A stretch of 64,000 nt of DNA from Certhia americana (Eukaryota > Chordata > Aves > Passeriformes > Certhiidae): positions 41,567,715-41,631,714 of the forward strand of contig CM031879.1 in assembly GCA_018697195.1 (NCBI GenBank). The letters run 5' to 3'. The translations under genes were made by a program, and so were the position numbers. Of this stretch, positions 12,553 through 26,642 are shown piece after piece (within the stretch, counting starts at the first letter, position 1; each line of letters starts with the position of its first letter). Below the pieces are notes generated by a model. It was not told the origin of the DNA and ran no database searches. It saw only the letters and a program-made list of their open reading frames with translations.

Positions 12553-12614
12553 CTTTTCTCCCCCTTGCACAGATATTCTTTTCTCCCCCTTCCACAGATA
12601 TTCTTTTCTCCTCT
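12553..12614 (+). repeat. 25-bp tandem repeat, about 2.5 copies
   Basis: Units start at 12553 and 12578 and differ at one base (TTGCACAG against TTCCACAG). A third begins CTTTTCTCC at 12603 and then diverges. The units are pyrimidine-rich and each ends CACAG, so each looks superficially like a splice acceptor. Confidence 0.85.
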
Positions 12615-15600
12615 CCATCTACCTCTGTCCTAACAAATCTCCAAGCACCCTTCTAATGTAATTCCAGGTCTAGAGGATGAATGGCACTGAAGTTTAAAGA
12701 TCTCCCCCGTTTAGGTCAAAATTCCCTAAAAGATCCCACTTTTCTTGGCTTGGTGAAAGATCAGGCTGTGGTAAGCAGCAGCTAGTCAACCTACAAAGAA
12801 TAACAATAATAATACAAATTACTTAGACCTGGGATGCGACAAAGATGGGTGAAGATTTATCTATTAACAAAAAAAAATCCCAGAGTTCCTTGGTTCATGC
12901 AATATGCATCTTGCTTAAAAATATATAAATGTGCATTTAGCCAAGCAACTTTGTACTCACTTAGCAGAATTTTAATAAGACATGCTATATAAAACTGCTC
13001 TACAGTTTTGCTGTCATTTAAGGATAATTTACACGTTTCATAAATGTTTCACTGTTTACTCCGTAAGGCAAGTACAGGTTGCGCTGGTTCTTCAAGTACC
13101 AGTTGAATTTGTTTGTGCTACTAATAAAATAGATTCTAATAATAGATCATTGGTTTGCATGATAACATAGGAGGAGGAAAACCTCAGGATTTTCTGGTTT
13201 CAGATCTAAGAGTCTGATATAGTATTTGGGAAACTGAAATTCACTTCAAAGTTTAGATTAAATTAACATTGTCTATTATATGATGCATTAGTTTCCCTCC
13301 AGTATACATTCCCTGTTTTTTCTAATTAAATGCTCTTGCAGAGTACAAGATAGGAAGCCTGTGACTACCAGTCATCATCACAGATAAAATATTTCATTAT
13401 TCCATGTTTGCAAGTAGTATCTTCTAGTATGTCAGCCAATATTGTTGGAAAAATACATGTTTCAAGATTTGACTTGTCTGTTTTTATATTTTTTAAACTG
13501 TATCAGTTGACCTAACAGCAATATTAGTTGTGTTCATAAAATTTGTCTTGCATATACTCTGAAATCCTCATGGTTACTGTAGAAAAACAGACATCCCATT
13601 TCAGAAATAAAAAATAAAATATTGAAAAGAAGCTTTTTTATTGATTAATTTTGGTGAACAGAGTAAGATATCTTTCTGGTTTAGTGGTGTCATTCACATT
13701 TACCACTAATGAGTAAGTTGTTCCCAAAACATGAGCACAACCTGGCAATAAGACAACAAACTTCCAGCATGTGGAAAGTTATAATTTTCTTTTTTCTTAA
13801 AGAAAGCTGAGAGCTACTGTACAGCAAATAAATTATCCATCCTTACTAGGACCATAATTTCTTTTGTTACTGGGTTTTAAAAGCATACAGTATACACTAG
13901 ATATGTACGCTTTTGACAGCAAGGAGGCAAAAAACCTACTCCAGACTGCTATGACATAAAAAACCCTTTGCTTATTTTATCCTGCTGAAATTTTTCCCAA
14001 CTAGAGATTTTTCTTTTTTTTGCCAGGAGTCCACATGTATCCTGTCATTCCCATAAAGTCCATCTCTGCCTTCTTTTGATGCCTGAAATTTCACTCTGTG
14101 CTAGCTTCTAGGCTGGAGATGCTCACTTATGAATGCCAGAAAAAAATCTGAAGAACTTTAAAACTTCATTTTTTTTCTTCAGCACTGGAAGAATAAAATG
14201 GAAATGAAAACAATTATTTGCATATTCACCATATAACAGGTGATGTCACAAGTTCAATCCCTGTAGGGTAAATAGGAATTCAATTTTCCAGGCTACAATT
14301 GTCAAGGTTACCAGCTGAATGCAGTCTTCTATTCAACTACAACATCTGTGCCTGTTTTCAACAATGCTGGTGTTTCTTTGAAATCCAGTCCTTATAAACC
14401 TTCTTAAACATAAATTTCAGACATTTCTCTTTAGACATACAAGTGAAAAGTCTTGGAATTTGATCATAATACACATTAAGATGACTGAGGGTGATGAAGA
14501 TTCCCAAGTCCTTTCTACAATTCCTATAAGTGAGATTTATTATTTTAAACCTAACATAAAAAAAAACAAAACTCTGTTCATCATCTCTAAGAAGCTGACT
14601 AGCTGCCGTGGGATAGAAATGGGATGTGAATGTAGCTCAAATGATGCCTTTTGCCAAGAGCTCTGGAGACTGGGCAAAGTAGATAAAGATTTGGCATTAC
14701 CTGAAATTTATCACTGAACTGTGCTGAGATTAGGAGGAGAGGAAGCTTTACAACATACTAGTGTTTTTAATCATACCTGAAGCAGGTATTCAGTCAGCAA
14801 ATAGAGTTGGCACATTTTAATACTATGGTCAGAGAGTTACAAAACTGATTTTGCATCATGACATAGGGAGAGGCCAAGTGGGAGAGATTCCATGGGAAGT
14901 GCCAACCCGCTCATTAAGATGACATGTTTTCCTGAAATAGTTAAACAGAGCAATACTGGGGAGGATGGGGGAGGTACCTGTGGCTGTGATGAAATACTGA
15001 AATAGCATCAGCATACAGTAAGAGAATATACAGGTCTAACCAAAAGCACTTCATGAAGAAACTCATGAACATGATCCTAGGACTGGAATGTTTCCCTTCA
15101 GTGTTTAAATAAAAAATCAGAGGAATGTGCAACTTCCATTTCCAAGCTGTGTTTTTTCAGGCATTTCAAAAAAGATGCAAAAAATATGCAGTGTTTTGGG
15201 CACATTCCTAAAAAACTTGCAAGATTAAAAGTTAAAACATAATTTCTAGTATGCATGCACACTTACAGTGATGCATACAGCAAGAAGCATTTGCCATATA
15301 GATTGATATTTGTATAAAAAGTAACTTTAAGGTTTGTTTGATAGTTGAAAGATTATGAAAATTAAAATTGGTAACCTAAGTATTTCAGATTCAGAAATTG
15401 TGCATTACAACTTCTTTCTTTATTTGAGCAAAATAAACAATGTTCAAAAATAAATAAAAATGTCAGACAAACTTCCCATGTGAAAATTAAGCTTAACAGA
15501 TCCTGAATATACACAGCAAAAACCAGACTATAAGAGCTTTAGTACCCAGTGTGGGAAGGTTCATTCAATAAACCTAAAAGCTTTCTGCTAATTTTTTGTT

Positions 15601-16245
15601 CCCATTTTACAAAATTGGTTAAAACCTAAAACTGTCACTGCAAATAAAATCATAGGCATGTACATCTTCAAAAAGAGAGTCTTCCTGACACTTCTTCAGT
15701 CATTTAAACATAGAGGTGTTTAACATAATCATAAACAATGGGGTTTTTCTTCTTTGAAGAAGCCCAGATTGTGAAAAATATTCAAGAAGTCAAAAGAATC
15801 TGTATTTTTCACATATCTCCTTCACATTTCAGTGATACATGGTCATATTTCTAATACATGTCCATAAACCCTCTTTTCAAAGCTTCTGATTGTCCTGAAG
15901 GATGCTTAAATACATTATTCAGGGAGTTCTTCCATCCTTAAGACTCTTTTTCATGTCCAGTCCATGCTCAGTGGCAAAACAGCACCTGAAGAATTCAGAA
16001 TCAGACCTGACGGTGCTGAGAATGGCCATCATGTCTCATTTTTTCCATATTCGCCTTCCCTGTAACTGTTTCAGCTGCTGTCCTGGGGCAGTGAGATTCT
16101 TGGTTTGCCTACCACCTGATGGTTAATATGTGTTGACTTGTTCTAAAGTTTGAATACAGTTGTGTTAATTAAGATGGCTTTGGAGAAAAATACCTGCTGT
16201 CTCAGTTTCTTAAAACAAAATATCAAAAGAAAAGAAAGTAAAACA

Positions 16246-16281
16246 AATAATAATAATAATAATAACAACAACAACAATAAT
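16246..16281 (+). repeat. AAT/AAC trinucleotide microsatellite
   Basis: About twelve A-rich triplets in a row: six AAT, four AAC, then two more AAT. It sits in A-rich DNA and is a likely length-polymorphic locus. Confidence 0.9.
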
Positions 16282-18065
16282 AAACCCAGCCAAAAATCAA
16301 TATGAAAATGAATAAGAGCTCACCCAAATCTTGCTGGCAAATAGCTCAAAACAGAGAAGTGAAAAATGTGAACACTAGAGCTGAGCAAGCTAGAGTGCAG
16401 ATCTTACACTGAACCCTGGGGCAAAATTGAGCATGTAGAGGCAGATACTGTGTCACTTGCTAACATAGCTTTTAATTATTAATCACATTGCCTATCTGGG
16501 TTCATCTTGAGCCTGCAGTTAGTATGGAAGGGAAATAACCATTTCTCTCCCCTAGCCTTTTGCAAAACTGAAAGCTGTAGAGAGGAAGTGGTTTCCACTA
16601 ATAGCAAGCACTCCCCATAGCAGCATAACAAATGATTGCTCTGTGTGTGTGAGAAAGGAGAGGGTGTCTGATGCACAGGATTGGTTTTCACTGTTGTCAG
16701 GCATTCTCTCAGTTAGCTGTGCTCTCCTGACCCACAGTGCATAATGGATTTTCCAGTTCCTGATCTGCATGTATAGCTAAGTCTGGAACTTCTTGCTCTT
16801 GTGTCAGCTCAATAGCAGAATGCAGGCAAAAGTCACATATTTGTAACAGCTTCTAGAGGGGCACTGTGCAGGTCTTAACACACAGCCCCCATCATGGGAC
16901 TAATCTGGTCATGCACTAAGAGCCTGCAATCAGTAATCTGCAGAAGGAAGTCTAATGTTACGCTGACTGGGAGAGTTATGGTGAAATCACTGAATTTCTG
17001 TGATAAGAATGTGCATCTTTAATGGATAACATGACACCACATAATTCTCTTCCTTGCTATCTTAATATGAAGAAAGAATGAATATATAGTTACAGTGGCA
17101 TAGATAATCCCTTTTGGGGGGTGTTGTGTTCCTTTGCACATGTGACTTGTTCCCTTGCGAGCAGAGTGTGCTGCTCTAAGTCTCACTCTGGCAGTGACAC
17201 TGAGTTTTCCTGTCTTTCTGTTAGGTTTATCATTTCCCACCCTACCTGTGGAACAGGCTTTTTGGCAAGTGTTTTGTTTCATGTTGAGTCATTATATTAC
17301 ACTTTAAAGATGTATAGAGAGGTTTCCTTAATGTCATACTTCATAAAATGTGAGATGATATTCCTTACCTAAAATTGTTATCATCTTTTAAAACAAGTAA
17401 ATGAATAGCAAGAAAACTATAGAAAAGGTGTAACAATGTATCAGATAAGTATTTTTTAAATACAATGTTTTTGATCAATTGGAATTTGACAGACTAAATA
17501 GCAAAACTGAAATGCCTTTCCATGTCTTAATCTTAACCATTATCATTTATCAAAACAAAACCAGAAATCCTTATAAACAAATAAGGTAGTGATCATTTTA
17601 TAGTTGCAACAAGAGGTTTGCAGCATAACTAATTTAAATGACAGAAAGGTAAGCATTTTCAACAATTTTTTTTGTTACATAAAAACATGCAGGAACATTG
17701 CAGTCATTTCATTGAGAGAAAAAGATAAAATCTTCTGCTTGGTCCCACTGAATTATTGCTACTCTGCAAAAACCATGCAAGCAAGCAGCAATCTTTTCCT
17801 GTGCAATGTGTTCCACTCAATATATGCCAGAGGTGCATGTCTGTACAGACAGAAATGCAACTGGATTTGCAGATGATGGTGAACTGAGTACTTTTTCTAG
17901 AGTGACAACAAAACAGATTATTATTCCATTAATCACAGAACTAGAAGGTTTCTTACAAGGTCTTCAGGAAGACCTAAGTTTTTGTTTTTTCATAACAAGT
18001 TCTTTGAATTAAAATGACTAAAAAAAATGGCCAAAAGTTAAAAGATCAGATGCTGAGAGGGAGCT

Positions 18066-18090
18066 GGGGGGGGGGGGGGGGGGGGGGGGG
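18066..18090 (+). repeat. Homopolymer G run of about 25 bases
   Basis: An uninterrupted G run of about 25 bases sits in otherwise AT-rich sequence, flanked by GAGCT and AAATCC. Runs of this length are rare in vertebrate DNA, can form G-quadruplexes, and are poorly sequenced, so the exact length is unreliable. Confidence 0.9.
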
Positions 18091-21000
18091 AAATCCATTC
18101 AAATAAACCCCAAACAAAACTAAGCCAAAACCCAAAAGAAGTTAAAAGAGTGCAGAGGATAAAATACTCAAATATGCGCTCATGCAGGTAGTCCATACAT
18201 TGCAGCATGGAACAAGCAGCTATAGGTATGGTTTTTGTTATGGCAAATCCTCTGAGAGCCCTCTGGCTGTGTAGGGAGAGTGGCCATCAGCACCTTCACA
18301 TTTGGACTCACAGCTGTACAAAAAGGACCAACACAACTCCTTATACACAAAAGAATTTCTCATGACTGCTCATGCAAGTGCCACAAAGAACCTAAGAACT
18401 TAAGTCTAAGATCAAAATCAAAGTTCTCAAAGCCTTCATTAAGTTGCTGACAGAGTTCACAACATTTAATACCTACATCTGTGCCACTAATGCACTTTGA
18501 AAATATCTATACTTCTATTAGCAAGGGTCCTGTTCACATTCGTGCAAGTCCTGACAAGGCTCAGATGTTTAATCATTGGAATTGGATGTATTCGTTTTTC
18601 TTAATCCTCAAATAATGACTCAGTCTATTCACATCCCTAAATCAGGGATATGAAATCCTGAGAGGATGTAGGCATCTTTCAAAAAATACAAAATAAATCT
18701 AAGATTTGTTGCTGTCCTCAGAATTTCTTGCACACAGTCTTGTGGGTATTGTGTATTCCTCTCCAAAACACTGGATTTCTATGGGCAAACTGGATTCTGC
18801 TCAGGAGCTAAGTGGCTCAGGGTCTTGAGGGCAATTTTAGAGTACAGCAGGGCAGAATAAATGCCTAATACCCAACAGAAACAGGACTTGACATAAATAG
18901 AGCAGAACTTGTGCCTAGGGAAGAAATAAAAGAATAGATATGAGACCTATGGAAAATCAAAAGTCAGTATCAGGGTTCAGGTTAGAATCCAGAGGGCTTT
19001 GGGGTTGAGGTCTCATTCAGGCAGAGAAGCTTTATCTCTTCATGGGCAGTATTAAAATAAAACATTTGGCTGAGGAAATGTATTACTACAGGGAATGAAA
19101 TGGCTGAGAAGTCCCTCCTTTGTGAAATTACAGTATGACTTAGGTTCAAACCTCCAAAACTACTCTGTCCTAGCACCACTTCTGAAGATCATAAAGATCC
19201 ATGCTGTTCTTGGTACGTTTTATCTTTGTAAAAATCTGGCTATTAAACAATAATGAGCTCTTTTGACATTGGAAGCAATCTTTATGCTCTGAGCTAGATC
19301 CTACTAGCAATTTTAGCATTATTTTACTGACTTACTGGATCTTTAATAATTTAATCAAAATGGATTTTTTTTCTTTTAGTTTAGAAACAGATATCACCTG
19401 GTAAGACCTATATATGCATGATTTTGTAAAGGGTTGAGTGAGTTTACCTGAAATTAGTTGTATATTTGTTGTGCACTCTGCACACTAGAATTTAAAAAGT
19501 ACATGAAAAAAATTACATGAAAATATTACTCTATTATGTCAAAAATATATTTAATTTATTAAGCAGCATATACAAATATGAATGCCAAAGTTTAGCAGAG
19601 GTCAGAGACAATTAATGAGAAAAAATAAGTCTGTCCCTCTGCGTGTGAATTCACAGAATATATTTGACGATCATAGCTTTCACACCTTGTGAAGTTTCTT
19701 TGTCACTTTAAAAAAATGTGGTGTGATATACAAAGAATAGATAGGTCTTAAGAGTGCCTAGAGACCAGCTTTGACAGTCAGTACAATCTCAGAGAGACAA
19801 GTACACAAATACAATTTTTGTAAATAGAATCTTGTTTCTTCTGACCTGCCTGAAGGATATACTTGTTGTGGTTTTTTTTTCATTTGGAGTTTTTGTGATA
19901 TAGAAAAATCATAATTTAGTTTGAGGTAGCAAAGTTGAAATTGAAAAGTTTTAAATATTATCAAATAGAACATATATATTTTAGGAAGCATTAGTTACCT
20001 CTTCTGAAGGATAATATGTTGGGGAAATGCCCTCACTTTCAACTGGTTGCTGTTGTCTTGCAAACTCTGTTTCTCTAGAACTCAAAAAACGTACTGAATT
20101 CAAATGAGATATTTTATTTCTTATTTGGACGCTGGAAAGTGAAAGAATACATCATAATGCATTTATTTGAAATTATTTGACTTTGAATTAAAATGTGCTC
20201 AAGACAGTTTAAAAAATAATTAATATATTTAAAACATTTTGAAAAGGAAGACCTCTCACATAACAAGCTTTCACAGTATGTTATGAGTGATGAAATACAG
20301 CTGCCCTTTAAAATGAGGGAAAATACTATGGGGCAGAAAAGTGAAAAGGCAATAACCCACCTAGCAGAATGATATATGGAGGAACAAAGGCAGAACTGCT
20401 AAATCAGGTTCTTTAACTTTGTAATATCCCTCTGAAGCTAAGCTTCTCCTTCCATTTGCTGTCATGTGCATTTCAGAAATCAACATTCACAGACTATAGA
20501 AAAATGTGAATTTTAGCATACGAATCATGAATATTTAATTCTCATTTTTCATGTGTTTTTCAAGAACTCTTGACAATTATTTCACAAGATGGATTTTTCC
20601 CTAAGTGAAAACAAAAGCCTGCAACAGCTGAACAGCTGAACTTGGATGTCTGATGAGACAACTGCTGACAGAAATGTTTGGGTATTCTGCTATGCAGAAA
20701 CTTTAGACATGCCATTTTTCAGTTGTGATTCTGGATTCACTAAAAAGGCAATTTGTACTATGTATGTACCAAGACCTATAGAGTCACATAATTTACCCAT
20801 GTGTCTAAGTACATAAGTGAAGTAAGATGTAACCCAAAATTTCTGTTCATGTACAACTCCCACAATGTATATTTTTTGTGCACTGAGATGTGGACGATGG
20901 GCCCAGACATGGATTGGTTAAGGCTGGGTGGAAAGCCTGCAGCTCCTTGGCATGACTCACTGTCTCACTGCTCCACAGGGTCCAGTACAGCTGAGCCAGC

Positions 21001-24000
21001 ACAAAGGAACGTGTAGGACAAAACACCTTGACAGAGATGTTGCCCATACAGGAGGTCCTGCAGCAGAGCCTTCTGTTTTGAACTGAGCAGTATTTAGTCA
21101 CCCAGAACCTCACCCTTGCAATTTACCAATTCTCTAAACTATATTTCAAGTGGTAATTTTATTAAAGACTTAATTCTGTGTCAACATCTAGGGATGTGCA
21201 GCAAATGTGAACTGAAAATCCATCCTTTTGGGTTAAAAAGCTCTGGTGACATAAGAAGTTAAAGAACAAAGGAGTTGAATAAACAGCCTTTGTTTTAATG
21301 CAGTGTTGTAAAATATATATTGAATTACAGGCCAGGTTTGTGGTTTAGGCTTTCTGCAGCTTCAAAATGGCACTAAAGGGCTATTAAACTATATTAAAGT
21401 CAATTTAGAAGAATCACTTTTATAACAAACTCAGGTTTGGGATAGCATGAGAAGAAAGAAACCTATCTCTCAGTTCTTTCTATTTGAAGCCCTGTGGCAT
21501 AAGGAGGAACTAGGTAGTGACATGAGGGCTGGCTTAAACACCAAGGTGGGCTCACAGCTGCAGAGGAGGCAGGTCAGCAGAGATCCTCTGCTGCTCCTAA
21601 AAAAGCGTGTTGTTTATGAAGCTCACAAGTTCATCAGATCTCATTCTGGGGCCCTTGAGGTATTGTATCATAAAGCACTCAGTTAGAGTAAATCAATACT
21701 GCCCCACTCCATATAATATATAAAGAAGGGAAGTAACAACCATTGCAGACATGTGTCTTAGTCTTCTGCCTAATTCAGGCTGAGAACTCCCTTGAAAATT
21801 TAACGCCTCTATCAGGTTTTCACAAAAAAATTGTAAAACTGCGTTAGGCTCCCATACTGGTATTTATTTCTACTAAAGCCATGTTTGGAAATTGCAACTG
21901 AGATAAGGTGTTAGGCAATGCACAAAAAGGCTTGAGTCATCTCACCTAACCTTATCTATCCACAGCTTAACATCTGGTTTAAAGTGTTGTCATCAGGAAG
22001 AGGCAGTGAGAATAATGTTCAGAGAGCAATTAATGTTATTCCTGTCTGAGACAAGGATGATGATTCATCCCCTGAAGTGTCTCTCTTTCTCTTTATTAAA
22101 TGTACAGAGAGACTGGAAAACTGACTGAAATGAGACTCTTACTTTTCTAAGGCTACCGTATGATGAAATGAATCTCATCTTTTTGCCTGTTAAAACTTGC
22201 AGTCCAAATGACGTAGAGCAGGAGGGACAGTAATTATACAGAGAAGAGAACTGATTTTCCTAGAATAAGACAATTGCTTTGCCAGGTGGTTCTTCCCAGG
22301 ATCCTTTGGCCCCCTCATCAGTTTTTTTCAGGGAATGTCTAACAAACAGGAATGTCTAACAAACACAGAAAAAAGAGTCCTTCCATTTGTCACCTGCACA
22401 GCTAGGTAGTAAGATGAAGAGTCAGTTTCCACAAACATTTCTACACAGTTTTCAAATACAGCTTGTTCCTTTTCAGGTAAAATAGGTGGAATAGAATGAA
22501 CTATAGTAACTTGGTAAGTTTACTGCAGTGTTGATAAACTTTTCCCATAACTATGTAGGATTTTCAAAGTAGTCTCCAAAACCATTTCCAAAAGGCAGTT
22601 CTAGTTCCATTGGAAATGATGGAAAAAAAAGACTTAATGAGTCCTCTTGGCTCTCTGCTTTCTCACAGTATGTTTAAATTTAAAAACACATTTTTTCACT
22701 ATGTGGGACAACTTCAGTCTTAAGGCCACACCTGGAGTTTACTGAAGTAAAAGAAAATATATTATATGTAAAGATGTAAATTTATTTCACTGACTCCTAA
22801 AGGAGAATCCATATGTGTTCAAAAATTCATAATTTTTCGTATGAGCAATCACATAACTTAGAGGGGAAAAATTTCCTAAACTCTTGCCTGGCTCCATAAG
22901 GCACAATTTGTCATTGAAATAAAACCTAATAAACAATAAAAAATGCATGGAACTGCTTCTCCCTGTGACATCAGATAATACCTTTGCCAGGCAACACGAA
23001 TTTCTTTGTACAATGTTAGGGAAATCTAATACTGTTGCTGAATGTGTCATCAAACTACTTTTTCAGGACTGATAAACAGAAGATTGAAAAAGGAAAAGGA
23101 TCACTGAGAAGTATTCATAGAAACATCAAATAATCCAAAATGGCTTTACTCACCCATGAAGGTATCTTATCAGTCTGAATGAATGCTCAAGTAAATATGT
23201 GTGCTGAAGACATAACTTCATTTATAAAAATGAACAACTTGTAAACAAAGGTACAGAAATGTTATGAAATGAATGATAATATTGTGTAAATCATTTGTGT
23301 GTCCTTGTCTGGGAATACCATGTTCAACAAAAGAAGCTGTAGCAGAAATAGAAGGACTTGTGAGGAATATGAATGAACAATGATACTGCAAACATAGATT
23401 TTTAGTGCATGGGAAGAGACTGTGTAATATAAAGATACACAAATAAACCCACAAACACAACTTCTTACTGAAAATACAAATCTGGCTTACATAAAGCAGG
23501 AATTTCCTCCAGCTGTACTTATATTGCTGTAGCATTTGCTTTCTCTAAGTTGTTTAGTCATGTAATTCATGTAATTCAAGACTTCTTGTAAGGAAAGGAA
23601 TGCGAATAAAATACATAAACAACAAAAGTCAAGTAAATGTGATTGAATATTAAGGTGGCCAGTTTTCACCAGTAACATAACTTCAACATGTTTAAGAACA
23701 GTCTGCATAGTTCATAGTTTACAGGAGGTGTTGTCCAACTCTTTTCGGTCTTAGAGGTCTGGCCCAGAGTGAAAGCTTATTTAGTCATTTCTGGAACAAA
23801 GCTGGGTGCATGTGAGAGGTCTCTGGTATCAGGAAAACTCGTTAAGGAGTATGAAATCAGATCATTTCAGTACTGTTCTCACGGTGTCTCTGATTTGAGC
23901 ACAAAAAACTGCACTGTGTTTGAGCTTATGCCGGTTTGCTAATATTGGCTAAATACGTATCTGGGTATGGAAATATCAGCTTTCATTGCCTTCATCAAAC

Positions 24001-24178
24001 TACAGCCCAGGGGTAGTTTGGAGGATGCCAGCAGCAGGGAGGAATCCATTACAGTCTTTTACACGTCCCTTCCCTCAGAACCTGTGACTCACAGCTCTTG
24101 TTTTTATTTTCTCCTTCACAGCAGCCAATTTAGAGATAGGCGACCTCTGATCCAAATGAGAGCAACTATTTCTAGCTG
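18091..24178. other. Non-coding DNA, no gene or named repeat seen
   Basis: This is AT-rich unique sequence with ORFs of about 105 codons at most. The only structure I can point to is a perfect 17-bp tandem duplication, GGAATGTCTAACAAACA, at 22332-22348 and 22349-22365. The stretch at about 20500-20580 is AT-rich and homeodomain-motif dense, but I make no functional call. Confidence 0.5.
22332..22365 (+). repeat. 17-bp perfect tandem duplication
   Basis: GGAATGTCTAACAAACA occurs twice head to tail with no spacer. This is a simple small duplication with no sign of function. Confidence 0.9.
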
Positions 24179-24883
24179 TTGATGGCATTTAGCTACAGTT
24201 TTATGCTGTTTCCCTCAGGCAAGTCTCTCATCTCTGTAGTAAACACTGGTACTTCCCCTCTGTGCTCTTTGGCTCTTGCATACCTGCCCTGGAGCTACCA
24301 GAGGGATCCCAGGCTCCCTCCTTCAGCAGCTGATGGAGAAGGCTGTGACAGCCCTGGGGACAGGGACCAGCCTGCAGAGCACAGGGTGGGAGAGCCCAGA
24401 AACACACTCAGACTTCACGAGGCTGTTGCTGGACCCCTCTCTCCCAGTGCAGGTCTCACCTTCCCTATCCTGGGACACCGCCTGGCACCAGGGCTGGCCA
24501 CACCTGGCAGCAGCTGGCCAGGACAGGCTGTGCCATGGATCACAGAGAGTTACTGCTGGAGCAGCCCAAGGCTGGGAGCAGACCTGCTGGGATGTGGGAG
24601 CTTCTCATGCTCACATACATTACATACAGACACGTACCTATGTCTGCATATGTCATACACAGCTGTGCACACAGCACACATACACACGATCAAAAGTGGG
24701 CTTTGTACAGGAGAGCTCTGTTTTCAACCTCCTCCCACAAATCACCAAAAGAAGTGGGTTATAGGAGAACTAAGAAATCGCAACAACACAAAGGGTTTAG
24801 TCGAGGTTTTCTTTAAGGGATGGAGATTCAGTATTTCACTTAGGAATTTTTGGAGCAAAATAAAACCTTCTATTTTATTTTAA
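24179..24883 (+). other. Longest ORF in the window (234 codons), probably not a gene
   Basis: The ATG at 24179 opens 234 codons to a TAA after 24880. The DNA from about 24270 to 24600 is GC-richer than its surroundings, and a second frame is open over 24276-24764 (162 codons). That double opening points to low stop density rather than coding selection. The conceptual protein is rich in Pro, Ser, Gly and Cys at first. It then has a Thr/His/Tyr stretch that simply translates a CA-rich tract at 24603-24690, and then a basic tail. I see no signal peptide, repeated domain, cysteine framework or homology. A GC-rich exon or lncRNA cannot be excluded. Confidence 0.15.
24603..24690 (+). repeat. Degenerate CA-rich (alternating purine/pyrimidine) tract
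   Basis: About 88 bases are dominated by CACA, ACATAC and TATG words without a strict period. It is an old, decayed dinucleotide-type repeat. Confidence 0.6.
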
Positions 24884-25041
24884 AAATAGGGATAAAACTC
24901 CAGTGCTTTAGATCAAACAAAATTTCATCTAAAAAAGGCAGAGCTGCCCCTGGTTATCACACCACCTAGAACACTTTTACACTGATACAGTTTGTGAACT
25001 CAGAGGAGAGTCTGGAAGGAAAACCACTCACTCTGCACTAC

Positions 25042-25042
<1 letters not shown>

Positions 25043-25081
<39 letters not shown>
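25043..25081 (+). repeat. (ATT)13 microsatellite
   Basis: Thirteen uninterrupted ATT units, the longest pure trinucleotide run in the window, and likely polymorphic in length. Confidence 0.95.
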
Positions 25082-26642
25082 GTTGGTTTGTTGTTTTTAA
25101 TCTCTGTTCAACCTAAAGAAAACTCCTCAGCATCCCTGGAAGTTTCCTAATTTGTTTCATTCTCCTGCTACACTGGAACATATGGATCCCTCCCTTTCTC
25201 TTCCCATCCAAAGTAAATTAAATTTTTTAGTACTTTAATTAATTTCTGAGGACTGAGTGCTTGGCTTATCTTCAAAGCCCCTAATAGATCTAGATCTAGA
25301 TTTAGATCTCCCAACCCTAATGGGGGGTATTGTTTAAATATGAACTTTCAAAACCAAAAAATCTCAATCTTTTTTCTAATATTTTTAATGGATTTAAAAG
25401 GCAAAAAAAAATGTTCTTTTGGCACATCGTTTTAAATGTGGTTTTTCTCTGTTTTTTTCTTTTTAAAAGCAAAACAAGAAGGAAGAGAAGGAGGTCATAA
25501 GAGTAAACAGCAACTATAAAGTTATACACATAGAAATATTTTAAAATATATTTTAAAAAAAAAAACCCTTTGTAATATTGATAAAAATGAAAAGGAATGT
25601 CTGCCTTCATTATTTGGGCAAACGAATCATTGAATCCTCTGAAAATCTTAACTGAATTTTAAATGGATACTGAGGATCTTGTCTTATTTCTTCTTGATTT
25701 TAGAATGCCGTGGCAGTAAGAGGGTATCAATTGACTGACCATTAGTTAACTGTTTCCACCTCAGCATAAAACTAGGGAAACTTGATTAAAGTTTCTTTGG
25801 AAAGAAATTGGGAAAGTATCTTGATAGCCCTGGAGTATTCCATCCAGCCTTTGTCAATAACAGAACATCTGCATTTTCCACTCAAAATTACCTTGTTCCA
25901 TTTTTTTCCCCAGTGTTCTCTGACAGCAACTGATGTTTTTCATCAGACCTGACTTATCCACATGCCAAGCTGTCCAGCTCTCTTTTAAAAATTGACTTGT
26001 TGGACTGCAAGTTGGTAAACACCTATACTCATTCAATTTGCATCTGGTAATATCCTTGTATTTTTAGAAAGAACATGTCTCTCCTCATGTTGTTATCTCA
26101 TAATTCAGTAACTGCCTGCCTTTGGCTAGTCACAAGAGCTTTCGGCTGGTTGCTTGGGGTTTTTTTTTAGCAAGGTTTGGAAATGGATGTGAGTAAGAAA
26201 GGACTTCTGTCTCTTCATCTGCTGGTCCCACTCTTTTTGTAAAAAAAGGCCATCTGGATTTTATTTTGCACTGAAGAATGTACAGCATGTACAGAATTTT
26301 TTTCCATGTGAGAGACAGCATTCAGTTACAACTGCTTGGATTGTAAGCCTGAAAATGTTTGTGGCAAAATACCTGGCTTCAAGTTCTGCTTTCTAAAAAC
26401 AAATGTGAGCTAAGCCTGATCTTGTGGGTGAAGGGGAGGAGGGTAGTGGATGGCATGTTGGAGAGCCTGAGAGTTTTGAATAACCCACTCTCAGCCATTA
26501 ATGTACTGCCCTGAACTTCACGTGGCCCATCTTAATGACATGTCGAATCCCACGACCCTATAACTGTACTGGTGAGAACAGATCTCTCTATACTGTGCCT
26601 AGCTTAACTAAGATATAAAACAGCTTTAAGCTGGGGGAAGGA

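Larger units (their letters stand above)
12006..18065. other. Non-coding DNA with small tandem repeats
   Basis: There is no supported gene. At 12553-12602 a 25-bp unit (CTTTTCTCCCCCTTGCACAG plus ATATT) occurs twice with one difference, and a partial third copy follows. At 16246-16281 there is an AAT/AAC trinucleotide microsatellite. The rest is AT-rich unique sequence in which ORFs do not exceed about 100 codons. The block at 17604-17648 has an AG before it and GTAAGC after it, but the acceptor is weak. Confidence 0.5.

Noticed and set aside
17604..17648. 45-bp open block ending AAAG/GTAAGC
   Set aside because: The upstream acceptor (ATTTTATAG) lacks a real pyrimidine tract, and no compatible neighbouring exon is seen.
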